From assembly GCA_030630445.1 (NCBI GenBank), contig DAOVNC010000058.1:1-12409 (forward strand): a DNA stretch of 12,409 nt, in the 5' to 3' direction. Positions 1 to 6,176 of this stretch are shown here, in pieces. Position 1 is the stretch's first letter. Each line of letters opens with the position of its first letter. This stretch comes from Kiritimatiellales bacterium. GTDB taxonomy: Bacteria; Verrucomicrobiota; Kiritimatiellia; Kiritimatiellales; Pontiellaceae. A program made the translations under genes and the position numbers. The notes beneath the pieces are model-generated. The model ran no database searches, was not told where the DNA came from, and worked only from the letters and a program-made list of their open reading frames with translations.

Positions 1-247
1 AAGATTTTCTTTTCCTTTGCGCCTTTGCGTCTTCGCGGTCATCCATCCTTCCATATATCAAGGGATTCTCCATCGTTTGGAGCATCGGCTGCTTCCTATA
101 AATCCGTTGCATGGTCTTGTTCCTGAGCAAGAATGGTCTGCAGCGGTTGGTTTCTCCACCATAAAAATCTACGATGAGCCTTTTATTAGGGGACAGGAAA
201 ACATTGAAGTCCCAATTTCCCCGAAACGCGCCCCCTTCGGGAGGCAC
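1..247 (-). CDS. Protein-like open frame running off the window edge, unidentified
   Basis: A minus-strand frame is open for 82 codons from GTG 247 to the window edge. A TAG stands just upstream at 251-253. The product looks coded: it includes GNWDFNVFLSPNKRLIVDFY, then GGETNRCRPFLL and TMQRIYRKQPMLQTMENPLI. It begins within the GTAGGAC palindrome and ends in EDAKAQRKRK, which is simply the translation of the octamer repeat at 14-37. These two facts suggest a remnant or a dispersed repeat rather than an intact gene. I do not recognise a family. An ATG at 112 is an alternative start. The rest of 1-374 holds only the palindromes and the terminator. Confidence 0.25.
   Translation of the reverse strand, partial: MPPEGGAFRGNWDFNVFLSPNKRLIVDFYGGETNRCRPFLLRNKTMQRIYRKQPMLQTMENPLIYGRMDDREDAKAQRKRKS
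14..37. repeat. Three tandem octamers (CCTTTGCG type)
   Basis: CCTTTGCG, CCTTTGCG and TCTTCGCG are in 8-nt register at 14-37 (CGCAAAGG on the minus strand). Similar short octamer runs are common between genes in many bacterial genomes and mark this end as intergenic. Confidence 0.55.
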
Positions 248-304
248 GTCCTACATCCTTTCTTCCACCATCAACGTCGAGCACTCCGCCCTACGTTGTA
301 GGAC
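230..304. repeat. Palindromic GTAGGAC elements
   Basis: GTAGGAC occurs on the minus strand at 254-248, followed by a hairpin with a TTCG-type loop (GCCCCC/GGAGGC, one mismatch, 230-245), and on the plus strand at 298-304. A perfect CCTAC/GTAGG hairpin (290-302) overlaps the second. These look like GTAG-type REP sequences of a different stem sequence from the pair at 10927-10988, lying in the intergenic stretch beyond the terminator. Confidence 0.4.
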
Positions 305-317
305 ACGGTTCTTTTTG

Positions 318-342
318 AAAAAAAGGCCGTGTTGCATCACGG
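318..342 (-). terminator. Intrinsic terminator closing the cluster
   Basis: In the minus-strand RNA the stem CCGUG/CACGG (5 bp, 6-nt loop, 327-342) is followed by GGCC-type bases and seven U (318-324), about 33 nt after the stop of the beta-helix gene. No further gene in this orientation starts immediately after it. Confidence 0.7.
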
Positions 343-374
343 TATATTGACTCTTTCCGCTCCCCTTAGATGCT

Positions 375-1814
375 CTATTTTAACCGGACCTCGACCTTGT
401 AGAAGCCACTGGCTTCCGCACTGTGGAGGGTGTCGGTATAGCTGTTTTGCGGATGGTCGATCATCGATCCAAGCTGCTGGAAGCTATTGGTCAGGCTTTC
501 CGTCCAAAGCACCTTGTATTCCCGCGTCGCAACCGAAGGCCACCCGACAACAAAGCTTCCGGTCGACCCATTGGTCACCGCAAAGAACGATGCCGGGTTG
601 GTGGGATCGGTTCCGGCAATATATTCTTCGAGGTTGGTAAATTGATCAGTGTCGCCATGTGCATTGGGCATTGCGTTGGTGCCATCCAGAAAATACTGAA
701 TTTCCCAGTCATCCAGCATTCCATCCCCATCGAGATCCATTGGAGTCCCCTGTAGTTCATACGCCCCCATATCCACTATGCCACCAATAATGCGTGTGTT
801 CCCCTCCAAATCGATTGTCACGGAGACATCGGCATTATTCCCTGTATTTTTACAGGGTGATGAAGCTTGCAGGTGGGAATCCCCCGCGCCGATATTTACG
901 AAGACCGGAGCGGTGGTAATATTCCCCCCTACCCCATGAACGGTGTCGGGAGAACAGGAATAATGGAGACCGTCCGCATCATAAATATTGTCATCCCCCT
1001 CGGTGGCCGTGTTGTAGTAAATAATGGAGTTGTAAACCTCTCCCCCAACGGTTCCTCCGCCATTACCAGAAATTGAATTACTAACCACGGTACAACTGTA
1101 TAAGTCACTATAGGCCGTTCCCCCTCCAATGTTGCCACGGATAACACAGTTGTTCGCTTCGGAGAAAAAGAGAGAGGCCCCATTGAGCAAGCTTTTGTTA
1201 TTCTTAATGACACAGTACTGCACAAGACCGCCAAGAACACCGCCTCCACTATCCACCGCCGTGTTATTAGCGATCATGCTGTTATAGATCTCCGTATCGT
1301 ATGTCCCTCCGCCCCACTCCGCCATGTTCCCACTAATCACCGAGTCATATACCCTGCCGAGATAAACCCCGCCGCCATCAACGTCTGCATGATTCCCAAC
1401 AATGATACAATTGGTTATTGTGGCTGAGAGTCCATTGCATAGAATGCCGCCCCCTTCATCTGCGGTATACCCGTTGGTAATGGTCAACCCACTGATCGTA
1501 CATGCAACATCTTCAAGGTTGAAACACCGCACAAAACCACCACCATCCACCACGGTCTGCAAGGGATCACCGGAACCCTTCAACAGAATGTTCGAAGAGA
1601 TTGTTATTTCAGATGAAATGAGATAATTGCCTGCCCCTATCAATACAGTATCGTCGTTCCCCGCAAGATCCGCGGCAGATTGGATATTGGTTGCTCCCGT
1701 GGCGACGCTAGAGAAAGGTGAGACATGCGACCCACTGCTAGATACATAAAAAACCGAGCCCAGTGCCCCGGAAAGAAAACTCCACATCACACTCATTACC
1801 AGAAGTTTTCTCAT
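375..1814 (-). CDS. Exported right-handed beta-helix protein with calcium-type repeat and C-terminal beta domain
   Basis: This 479-residue protein has a signal peptide (MRKLLVMSVMWSFLSGALGS). About 40-320 is a right-handed parallel beta-helix rich in asparagine ladders and GGG turns (SGLTITNGYTADEGGGILCN, NMAEWGGGTYDTEIYNSMIA), of the polymorphic-outer-membrane-protein / right-handed beta-helix type. A segment at 317-353 (SPCKNTGNN...GGIVDMGAYE) resembles the end of choice-of-anchor-Q style domains. DLDGDGMLDDWE (360-371) and the following NLEEYIAGTDPTNP look like a thrombospondin-3/dockerin-like calcium motif. A short beta domain ends the protein (418-479). AAGGAAG lies five bases before the ATG, 57 bp after the prepilin gene. 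It may be an adhesin or a substrate of the machine. No catalytic residues can be claimed. Confidence 0.85.
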   Translation of the reverse strand: MRKLLVMSVMWSFLSGALGSVFYVSSSGSHVSPFSSVATGATNIQSAADLAGNDDTVLIGAGNYLISSEITISSNILLKGSGDPLQTVVDGGGFVRCFNLEDVACTISGLTITNGYTADEGGGILCNGLSATITNCIIVGNHADVDGGGVYLGRVYDSVISGNMAEWGGGTYDTEIYNSMIANNTAVDSGGGVLGGLVQYCVIKNNKSLLNGASLFFSEANNCVIRGNIGGGTAYSDLYSCTVVSNSISGNGGGTVGGEVYNSIIYYNTATEGDDNIYDADGLHYSCSPDTVHGVGGNITTAPVFVNIGAGDSHLQASSPCKNTGNNADVSVTIDLEGNTRIIGGIVDMGAYELQGTPMDLDGDGMLDDWEIQYFLDGTNAMPNAHGDTDQFTNLEEYIAGTDPTNPASFFAVTNGSTGSFVVGWPSVATREYKVLWTESLTNSFQQLGSMIDHPQNSYTDTLHSAEASGFYKVEVRLK

Positions 1815-1871
1815 ACTAACTTCCTTTTTTTAGGCCAGGGAAGACGGCTAACGGAAGCCCAAATGCGTCCT

Positions 1872-3062
1872 TTAGTTCGCTGGAAGTTCATTCCATATGC
1901 TGGACTGAACGAAAAAGGTACTAACGATCATATTATTGCGCACGTCATCAGAAATCACAGCGGGGTCAAAAGTCACCGTGGCATCTTTTTTAAGGGTAAA
2001 TCCATCCTGCGTAATAATCGTCCCCGAGACATCAAGATCCTTGTCGGCAGTAATACTCCCTTCGGAAAAGATAAGTCCGTCGAAGGTGAGTTCTTTTTTG
2101 ATCTTCATATCCCCTAGGGTGAGAAACGCACAGCCGGTTCCTGTAACGACATCCGCTGTGGCGCTTTTGAACAAATCCATCCCTCCAGTGGAAAACAGAA
2201 CGACATTCTCACCAAAAGTTGCATTTTTCTCTATCGTCAAATCTCCTACCACGATGATGGTTGTATAGGGATCCACAAAAAGCCCGTTCTTAAAGGATTG
2301 TCCGCCACTCTTCACGACCAACGTGCCCCCGCCAATGATACGGTTAGTGAACTTATCGATAGACGAATCGACGACTACAATGCCACCGGCAAGATTCAAC
2401 GTATTTGTTATTATGGTCGCTCCCGTAGTTGGCCGGACCAAATCGATATCGAAAAAACTCGTATCAATACTTAATTCAAGAACCCCATCTTCAGGGATGC
2501 TCGACCCCGAAGCAAAATCGTCATGGTTGTCCGCCAGCACATCTCCCGTTATGTTGACCCCGCCGGACACTCTCAGTTTCCCGTTTTGGTAAATGCTTCC
2601 ATCTATTGTTGCGTCTTTAAAGATTTTCGAATCACCATCCAGCGTCACCAATCCATAGGTTCCAAAATCACTCAACCCCGCCTCGAGCCGAAGGAGCCTT
2701 TCGCCATCCATAACCGTTCCTCGAGACTGAATCACAAAGTTTGAAAGTGATGTATTATACCAGACTGCGGCCACATAGGAGCCATTGCCAACCATATCGG
2801 TTTCTTCAGTCGCTGAAGCTTCATCGAAACTAATCGCAGCGACCCCTTCCCTATACGCCTTGTTGCTTCTCAATTTGTCCAAGGTGCGCTGAAGGCCGGC
2901 CTCCGCCACCCAGAATGCCTGAGCCGTATGTTTCACATACACCGTTTCAAGCGTATCGGTGTCGCGTAGTTTGAAAAGCCCAATGGCCAACACACTAAAA
3001 GCGAGCATCACAACCATCACCATCACCAAAACACCGCCGTCTTTTCCTTTCATCTTTTTCAT
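1872..3062 (-). CDS. PilX/GspK-like prepilin with a large repetitive beta-rich body
   Basis: In 396 residues a short basic leader ends in GG, followed by a hydrophobic helix (VLVMVMVVMLAFSVLAIGLF, 11-30). There is no E+5, as in GspK- and several PilX-type tip subunits. The PilX-family signature TAQAFWVAEAGLQRTLDKL (46-64) follows. The rest, about 137-370, is an irregular series of short glycine-turn beta strands: LDGDSKIFKDATIDGSIY, LRVSGGVNITGDVLAD, VVGDLTIEKNATFGENV, DMKIKKELTFDGLIFSEG, and ITADKDLDVSGTIITQDG. This resembles a bactofilin-like or solenoid beta fold. GAGGA lies seven bases before the ATG. I infer a tip subunit whose head is an extended beta solenoid. The fold needs a structure prediction to confirm. 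Confidence 0.8.
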   Translation of the reverse strand: MKKMKGKDGGVLVMVMVVMLAFSVLAIGLFKLRDTDTLETVYVKHTAQAFWVAEAGLQRTLDKLRSNKAYREGVAAISFDEASATEETDMVGNGSYVAAVWYNTSLSNFVIQSRGTVMDGERLLRLEAGLSDFGTYGLVTLDGDSKIFKDATIDGSIYQNGKLRVSGGVNITGDVLADNHDDFASGSSIPEDGVLELSIDTSFFDIDLVRPTTGATIITNTLNLAGGIVVVDSSIDKFTNRIIGGGTLVVKSGGQSFKNGLFVDPYTTIIVVGDLTIEKNATFGENVVLFSTGGMDLFKSATADVVTGTGCAFLTLGDMKIKKELTFDGLIFSEGSITADKDLDVSGTIITQDGFTLKKDATVTFDPAVISDDVRNNMIVSTFFVQSSIWNELPAN

Positions 3063-3064
3063 GG

Positions 3065-3523
3065 CTAGTTCCTCACGTATATGGTGGACACAATCTGACT
3101 AGGATCGTCGCCCGCCGCCGAACTCAGAGTAAGTGTTACCGATCTATTCGCTGTGTTTTTCGTCGTTACCAGCGAGACCGCCTGCCTGCGGATCAGTCGC
3201 AAGGAAAGCGTTGAATTCTTAGTCATATCCAGATTCCCACCGGACACGGTGAAACTAACATTTGTCCCGCTTGGATCCACGCATTCGAGTTGATTGTTCC
3301 CAACCGTAATATCGCCAATCGAACTTTTTCGCACCTCCCGGGCCATCACATGCATGGCGAGCGAAGCATCGCGCTGCATGTCCACGGAATCATTCATCCG
3401 CTTCCAGCCCTGCCACCCAAAGACCAGCATGGAGCCGGTAGCCAACGCCAGTATAGAGAAAGCCACCGCCGTCATCATTAACTCGACCAGCGTAAAACCA
3501 CTTTTAGATCTCTGCTTTTTCAT
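3065..3523 (-). CDS. Minor prepilin, PilW/GspJ-like
   Basis: This is a 152-residue prepilin. The leader MKKQRSKSG is followed by F+1 and E+5 in FTLVELMMTAVAFSILALAT. The segment DMQRDASLAMHVMAREVRKS is the conserved PilW/GspJ-type helix end (many members have a DxxRxxxxM...REIR pattern). A beta-rich C-terminal domain follows (SFTVSGGNLDM, LSLRLIRRQAVSLV, SVTLTLSS). It starts one base after the preceding stop (TAG C ATG) and is followed after two bases by the PilX-like gene, so the three prepilins are certainly co-transcribed. Family role: a minor subunit in the I-J-K tip complex of type II systems, or V-W-X in pili. Confidence 0.87.
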   Translation of the reverse strand: MKKQRSKSGFTLVELMMTAVAFSILALATGSMLVFGWQGWKRMNDSVDMQRDASLAMHVMAREVRKSSIGDITVGNNQLECVDPSGTNVSFTVSGGNLDMTKNSTLSLRLIRRQAVSLVTTKNTANRSVTLTLSSAAGDDPSQIVSTIYVRN

Positions 3524-3524
3524 G

Positions 3525-3929
3525 CTAATTCACCGTTGCCTTGCTCAACCCTTTTTCGTAGCGGCGGGAATTGAGTTCCACCGTATCGCCTGTCATATAG
3601 GAAATGGAGATCTGGATATCATGGTATTTATCCCCATCCGCATTGGTCTGTTCCGAAGAAACCGTAACCACTACCGGCATGGTATTCCCATTGACCATCA
3701 CCGTTTCCGGAGTAGCAGGGCTTGCTCCTAAACTTGCATACGTCGTGTTCCAGAGAGCTTCCAAAACGCGGTTTGCAGTCACGATGGCCTCACGTTTGTT
3801 TTGCTGCCGCTGGATGCCCCCGCCGGTTTGATACATCACGGCAGCTCCTCCCAAGGCTAGAACCACCAGAACGATAACAGATACCATGATTTCAATCAGC
3901 GAGAATCCGGATTTATGCTTTGTCTTCAT
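3525..3929 (-). CDS. Minor prepilin, PilV/GspI-like
   Basis: This is a 134-residue minor pilin or pseudopilin that probably joins a tip-initiation complex with the next two proteins. The leader MKTKHKSG is followed by F+1 and E+5 in FSLIEIMVSVIVLVVLALGG, so it is a canonical prepilin peptidase substrate. After the helix, REAIVTANRVLEALWNTTY resembles the PilV/GspI pattern. The C-terminal domain is small and beta-rich. The ATG at 3929 is preceded by AGGA and overlaps the stop of the possible 35-codon ORF. The next gene starts after a single base. The I-like assignment comes from the FSLIE helix, the size and the position before J- and K-like genes. Confidence 0.85.
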   Translation of the reverse strand: MKTKHKSGFSLIEIMVSVIVLVVLALGGAAVMYQTGGGIQRQQNKREAIVTANRVLEALWNTTYASLGASPATPETVMVNGNTMPVVVTVSSEQTNADGDKYHDIQISISYMTGDTVELNSRRYEKGLSKATVN

Positions 3930-4033
3930 AACATTTCCTGCGTGTAGCTTTCCATCTCTGTCCGATCAACAAATTCTAGCGGAACGACCCGCCTCTGTCC
4001 ACCAACAACCTCTTCGATAACAAATTTAAACAC
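3926..4033 (-). CDS. Possible 35-codon gene or gene remnant coupled to the minor prepilin
   Basis: A frame from GTG 4033 to TGA 3926-3928 encodes VFKFVIEEVVGGQRRVVPLE followed by FVDRTEMESYTQEML. Its stop overlaps the ATG of the next prepilin gene as ATGA, the same coupling seen between the pilO- and pilP-like genes. The peptide is charged and looks coded. There is no good ribosome-binding site before the GTG, and a TAG lies directly upstream in frame. It could be a complete small gene, or the 3' end of a larger gene whose 5' part was lost when the adjacent heptamer array formed. A GspH/FimT-like gene would be expected at this place, but this tail does not resemble one. Function unknown. Confidence 0.4.
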   Translation of the reverse strand: MFKFVIEEVVGGQRRVVPLEFVDRTEMESYTQEML

Positions 4034-4076
4034 CTAGTAGACACTAACTTATGGAGCATATCCTGCGCCAACATCG

Positions 4077-4197
4077 CTAGTTCCTAGTGCTTGGTACCTA
4101 GTGCCTAGTCCATAGCATCTCGTGCTTGGTTCCTAGTGCTTAGTGCTTGGTTCCTAGTGCTTCTAGTACCCAGAGCCTAAAACCCAATGCCTAAAGC
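4077..4197. repeat. Direct array of 7-bp repeats (CTAGTGC family)
   Basis: Twelve units are in strict register at 4077-4160: CTAGTTC, CTAGTGC, TTGGTAC, CTAGTGC, CTAGTCC, ATAGCAT, CTCGTGC, TTGGTTC, CTAGTGC, TTAGTGC, TTGGTTC, CTAGTGC. After a 2-nt slip come five decayed units at 4163-4197 (CTAGTAC, CCAGAGC, CTAAAAC, CCAATGC, CTAAAGC). The unit is the same as in the array at 5325-5464 but here in one orientation only. It begins one base after the pilP-like stop. Confidence 0.88.
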
Positions 4198-4198
4198 C

Positions 4199-4744
4199 TT
4201 ATCTCCTCGGTTTATCGAGATAGTCGTAGAAGTATTTCACGACCTTTTCGCCCATGGGATCCTCGAAGACGACTTCGGTCTTGCGAATTTCAATAATGCG
4301 ATGTCCCTGGATCGAATCGCCAATATGACAGTTTTCGCCATTGATGGTCGCGATGGGATCGTGCGTGCTCCAATAGATGCCACTCAATTCAATTTTAAAC
4401 TTTTCGGGCCCCTGATTCGCCGCTTCCGCCATATTGGTTGGCATAATGTCGGGCGTAATGAGCGTGACGACCGGTGCCATGGTTCCTTTTAGCTCCCTTT
4501 CGTCGATGCGTTCATTGTCGAGCATGCGCTGAACCATTTTCACATCCCGGCCCACCGCCGTCACCAAATTCTGATATTGCGTGGTATCGGCAATCTCAAA
4601 ACCTTCCGCACCGATTTTCTGGTTCAACCACCCGAGCGGCGCGGCGACGGCCGCCACAACGATCAGCATGGTGTAGATGGCGGGCTTGACCGGAACTTCC
4701 CGGTATTCGCTGACGGCGCCCTTGGTTTTGTTTTTTCCAATCAT
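4199..4744 (-). CDS. PilP/GspC-like periplasmic linker to the secretin
   Basis: This is the likely bridge between the PilN/O pair and the secretin N-domains. In its 181 residues a cytoplasmic tail is followed by a membrane helix at about 21-40 (PAIYTMLIVVAAVAAPLGWL), a linker, and then an HR-type beta domain at about 117-176. In that domain LSGIYWSTHDPIATING, CHIGDSIQGHRIIEIRKTEV and the following strand match the PilP/GspC pattern. Canonical PilP is a lipoprotein; this one has no lipobox and is membrane-anchored like GspC. It overlaps the preceding stop by 4 nt (ATGA), with GGAGG six bases upstream. A heptamer array starts right after its stop. The family level is firm; the choice between pilP and gspC is open. 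Confidence 0.82.
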   Translation of the reverse strand: MIGKNKTKGAVSEYREVPVKPAIYTMLIVVAAVAAPLGWLNQKIGAEGFEIADTTQYQNLVTAVGRDVKMVQRMLDNERIDERELKGTMAPVVTLITPDIMPTNMAEAANQGPEKFKIELSGIYWSTHDPIATINGENCHIGDSIQGHRIIEIRKTEVVFEDPMGEKVVKYFYDYLDKPRR

Positions 4745-5304
4745 TGGATCCCTCCGTTGAAGGCCTTCATTTCATCCAGCAATAGCAGTTCAAAAACAAT
4801 CTCCACATCATACAATCCGTCTCCCTCGGTAAGTTCGGTGGGTTGCGTTATTTTAAGGGAACTGACCGAAAGCAAGCGCTGCTCGGTCTTGACTGCATTA
4901 ATGAACAACTGGATGTCTGTAAAGCTCGCAGCCCCGTTCACCACGGCATGGAGCACCGGAACGGCCGTTTGCTTCTGTTTCTTTTGATTCACCATACTGA
5001 CGGTGGTTCCCGTACTAAAGTTGTTTTGTTCTGCCATCTCCTGCAGAAAAGAACCCAACTGATCCTCGGATGCCAGCTCCCCGCCCGCAGCGGTTTTAAA
5101 GCCCTCGATGAGTTCAACCGCCTCTTTCCGGGCCGCAATGAAAGGAGGGAGAACCTCGGAAAGCGCCTGGGTTTCCTGCAACCGCCATTCTGCCCGCTGC
5201 TGCCATGCATGCGAACCCAGCCCTACGCTGACGATGAGCAGCGGCGGAATAATCAGCCATGCCCTCAGCCTCCCCCCACTCGCCATAAAAATTCCTACAT
5301 CCAT
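4741..5304 (-). CDS. pilO: PilO/GspM-like inner-membrane alignment protein
   Basis: This is a bitopic inner-membrane protein expected to heterodimerise with the PilN-like protein in the periplasm. It has 187 residues: a short cytoplasmic N-terminus, one membrane helix at about 15-34 (AWLIIPPLLIVSVGLGSHAW), and an alpha-helical stretch (QETQALSEVLPPFIAARKEA). The ferredoxin-like C-terminal domain includes GAASFTDIQLFINAVKTEQR and the last strand YDVEIVFELLLL. Two starts are possible: ATG 5304 with AGGTGA three bases upstream, and ATG 5286 with AGGA six bases upstream. I keep the longer one. The stop overlaps the next start as ATGA, which indicates translational coupling. Identity is inferred from topology and position; GspM is the type II counterpart. 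Confidence 0.78.
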   Translation of the reverse strand: MDVGIFMASGGRLRAWLIIPPLLIVSVGLGSHAWQQRAEWRLQETQALSEVLPPFIAARKEAVELIEGFKTAAGGELASEDQLGSFLQEMAEQNNFSTGTTVSMVNQKKQKQTAVPVLHAVVNGAASFTDIQLFINAVKTEQRLLSVSSLKITQPTELTEGDGLYDVEIVFELLLLDEMKAFNGGIQ

Positions 5305-5324
5305 TGTTCACCTACTCTAGTTTA

Positions 5325-5464
5325 TTAGTGCCTTGTTCTTAGTGCTTGGTGCTTTGTTCCTAGTGCTTAGTGCATTGTTCTTGGTGCTTTGTTCCTAGTG
5401 CGGACTACGAACCAAGCACTACGCACTAGGCACTAGGCACTAGGCACTAGGCACTAGGCACTAA
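5325..5464. repeat. Inverted array of twenty 7-bp repeats
   Basis: The whole 140 bp is in one 7-nt register. Units 1-11 (5325-5401) are of CTAGTGC/TTAGTGC/TTGGTGC/TTTGTTC type. Two transition units (GGACTAC, GAACCAA) occupy 5402-5415. Units 14-20 (5416-5464) are the reverse complement type: GCACTAC, five perfect GCACTAG, GCACTAA. The arms can pair into one long hairpin in RNA or single-stranded DNA. The array touches the stop codon of the pilN-like gene and ends 20 bp before the pilO-like start. Confidence 0.9.
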
Positions 5465-6040
5465 TTATTTTAATATACATTCAAACCTCACAAAATAGAC
5501 CGGTTGGCCGCCCACCGTTTTCGACTCGCTTTTGACCTGCTTGATGCTGTGCACCAAACCGTTCAGCTCCGCATTCTGCCCCCAAGCCTCCTGCTGCGCC
5601 TTGACCGATTTTCCCGGCCCCACCAACCCAAAGGCGATATTGTTATTGGCGGCAGAGGCCTCTAGATTTTCGACCGCCACATCCTCCGGAAAGTTTGCAA
5701 AAAGCTGATTGAGAACCGGAAGAAAGTGGGTGCGCTGCGCAAAGGCGGTCTTCAGCAAAGCCAGATCCGCGGCATAGAGCTTAAGCTCTTCATAGGCCTT
5801 GTCCGGATCCTTGTAGAACGTCTTGCTGAAATCCGACGACGAGGTAACCGCCTTGACCATCCGTCCCCGCTGGCGGCTTGCGCTGTAGGCCTCCATCACA
5901 TTGGAGGAAGCCAGATAGGCCACATAGACCATGCCTGCCGCACACACGGCCAAATAGAGGATCATGCCGTTGTAGAACTTCCGCCGCTGCTCCGGCGTGC
6001 TCGTTACCGTCTTTGCTAAATTGATTTGATAATCTACCAT
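5465..6040 (-). CDS. pilN: PilN-like inner-membrane alignment protein
   Basis: PilN pairs with PilO in the periplasm and docks on PilM through a short cytoplasmic INL motif. Here 191 residues begin MVDYQINLAKT, with INL at residues 6-8. A single membrane helix follows at about 26-44 (MILYLAVCAAGMVYVAYLA), then a coiled, charged periplasmic stretch with KAYEELKLYAADLALLKTAF. The C-terminal ferredoxin-like part contains FLPVLNQLFANFPEDVAVEN and ends in a beta strand (VYFVRFECIL). I start at ATG 6040, which has GGAG about nine bases upstream. An in-frame ATG at 6055 adds five residues and has no ribosome-binding site. The assignment rests on topology, the INL motif and gene order rather than strong identity. 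Confidence 0.82.
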   Translation of the reverse strand: MVDYQINLAKTVTSTPEQRRKFYNGMILYLAVCAAGMVYVAYLASSNVMEAYSASRQRGRMVKAVTSSSDFSKTFYKDPDKAYEELKLYAADLALLKTAFAQRTHFLPVLNQLFANFPEDVAVENLEASAANNNIAFGLVGPGKSVKAQQEAWGQNAELNGLVHSIKQVKSESKTVGGQPVYFVRFECILK

Positions 6041-6058
6041 TACGCTACGCTCCATTGG

Positions 6059-6176
6059 AAATTAAGAATTAAGAATTCAGAATGTAGAATGGATGAACTC
6101 AAGTAGCGTTGGCCTTCTTTTCTAAATGCGGTCGCAGACCCGCCATTCTTCATTCTAAAATCGCCATTCTTCATTA
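6059..6176. repeat. Intergenic element, copy A: heptamer arms around a conserved core
   Basis: The left arm (6059-6093) reads AAATTAA, GAATTAA, GAATTCA, GAATGTA, GAATGGA in 7-nt register. The core starts at GAACTCA (6095) and includes GCGTTGGCCTT and GTCGCAGACC, as in copy B. The right arm (6142-6176) is GCCATTC, TTCATTC, TAAAATC, GCCATTC, TTCATTA. It abuts the pilM stop codon and reaches to within 20 nt of the pilN-like start. Confidence 0.8.

Noticed and set aside
17..301. Plus-strand 94-codon ORF at the left edge
   Set aside because: It starts with TTG inside the octamer repeat and reads through the palindromes; the opposite strand looks more protein-like.
5325..5464. CRISPR-like array
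   Set aside because: The 7-bp units are contiguous with no unique spacers and switch strand in the middle; no cas genes are present.
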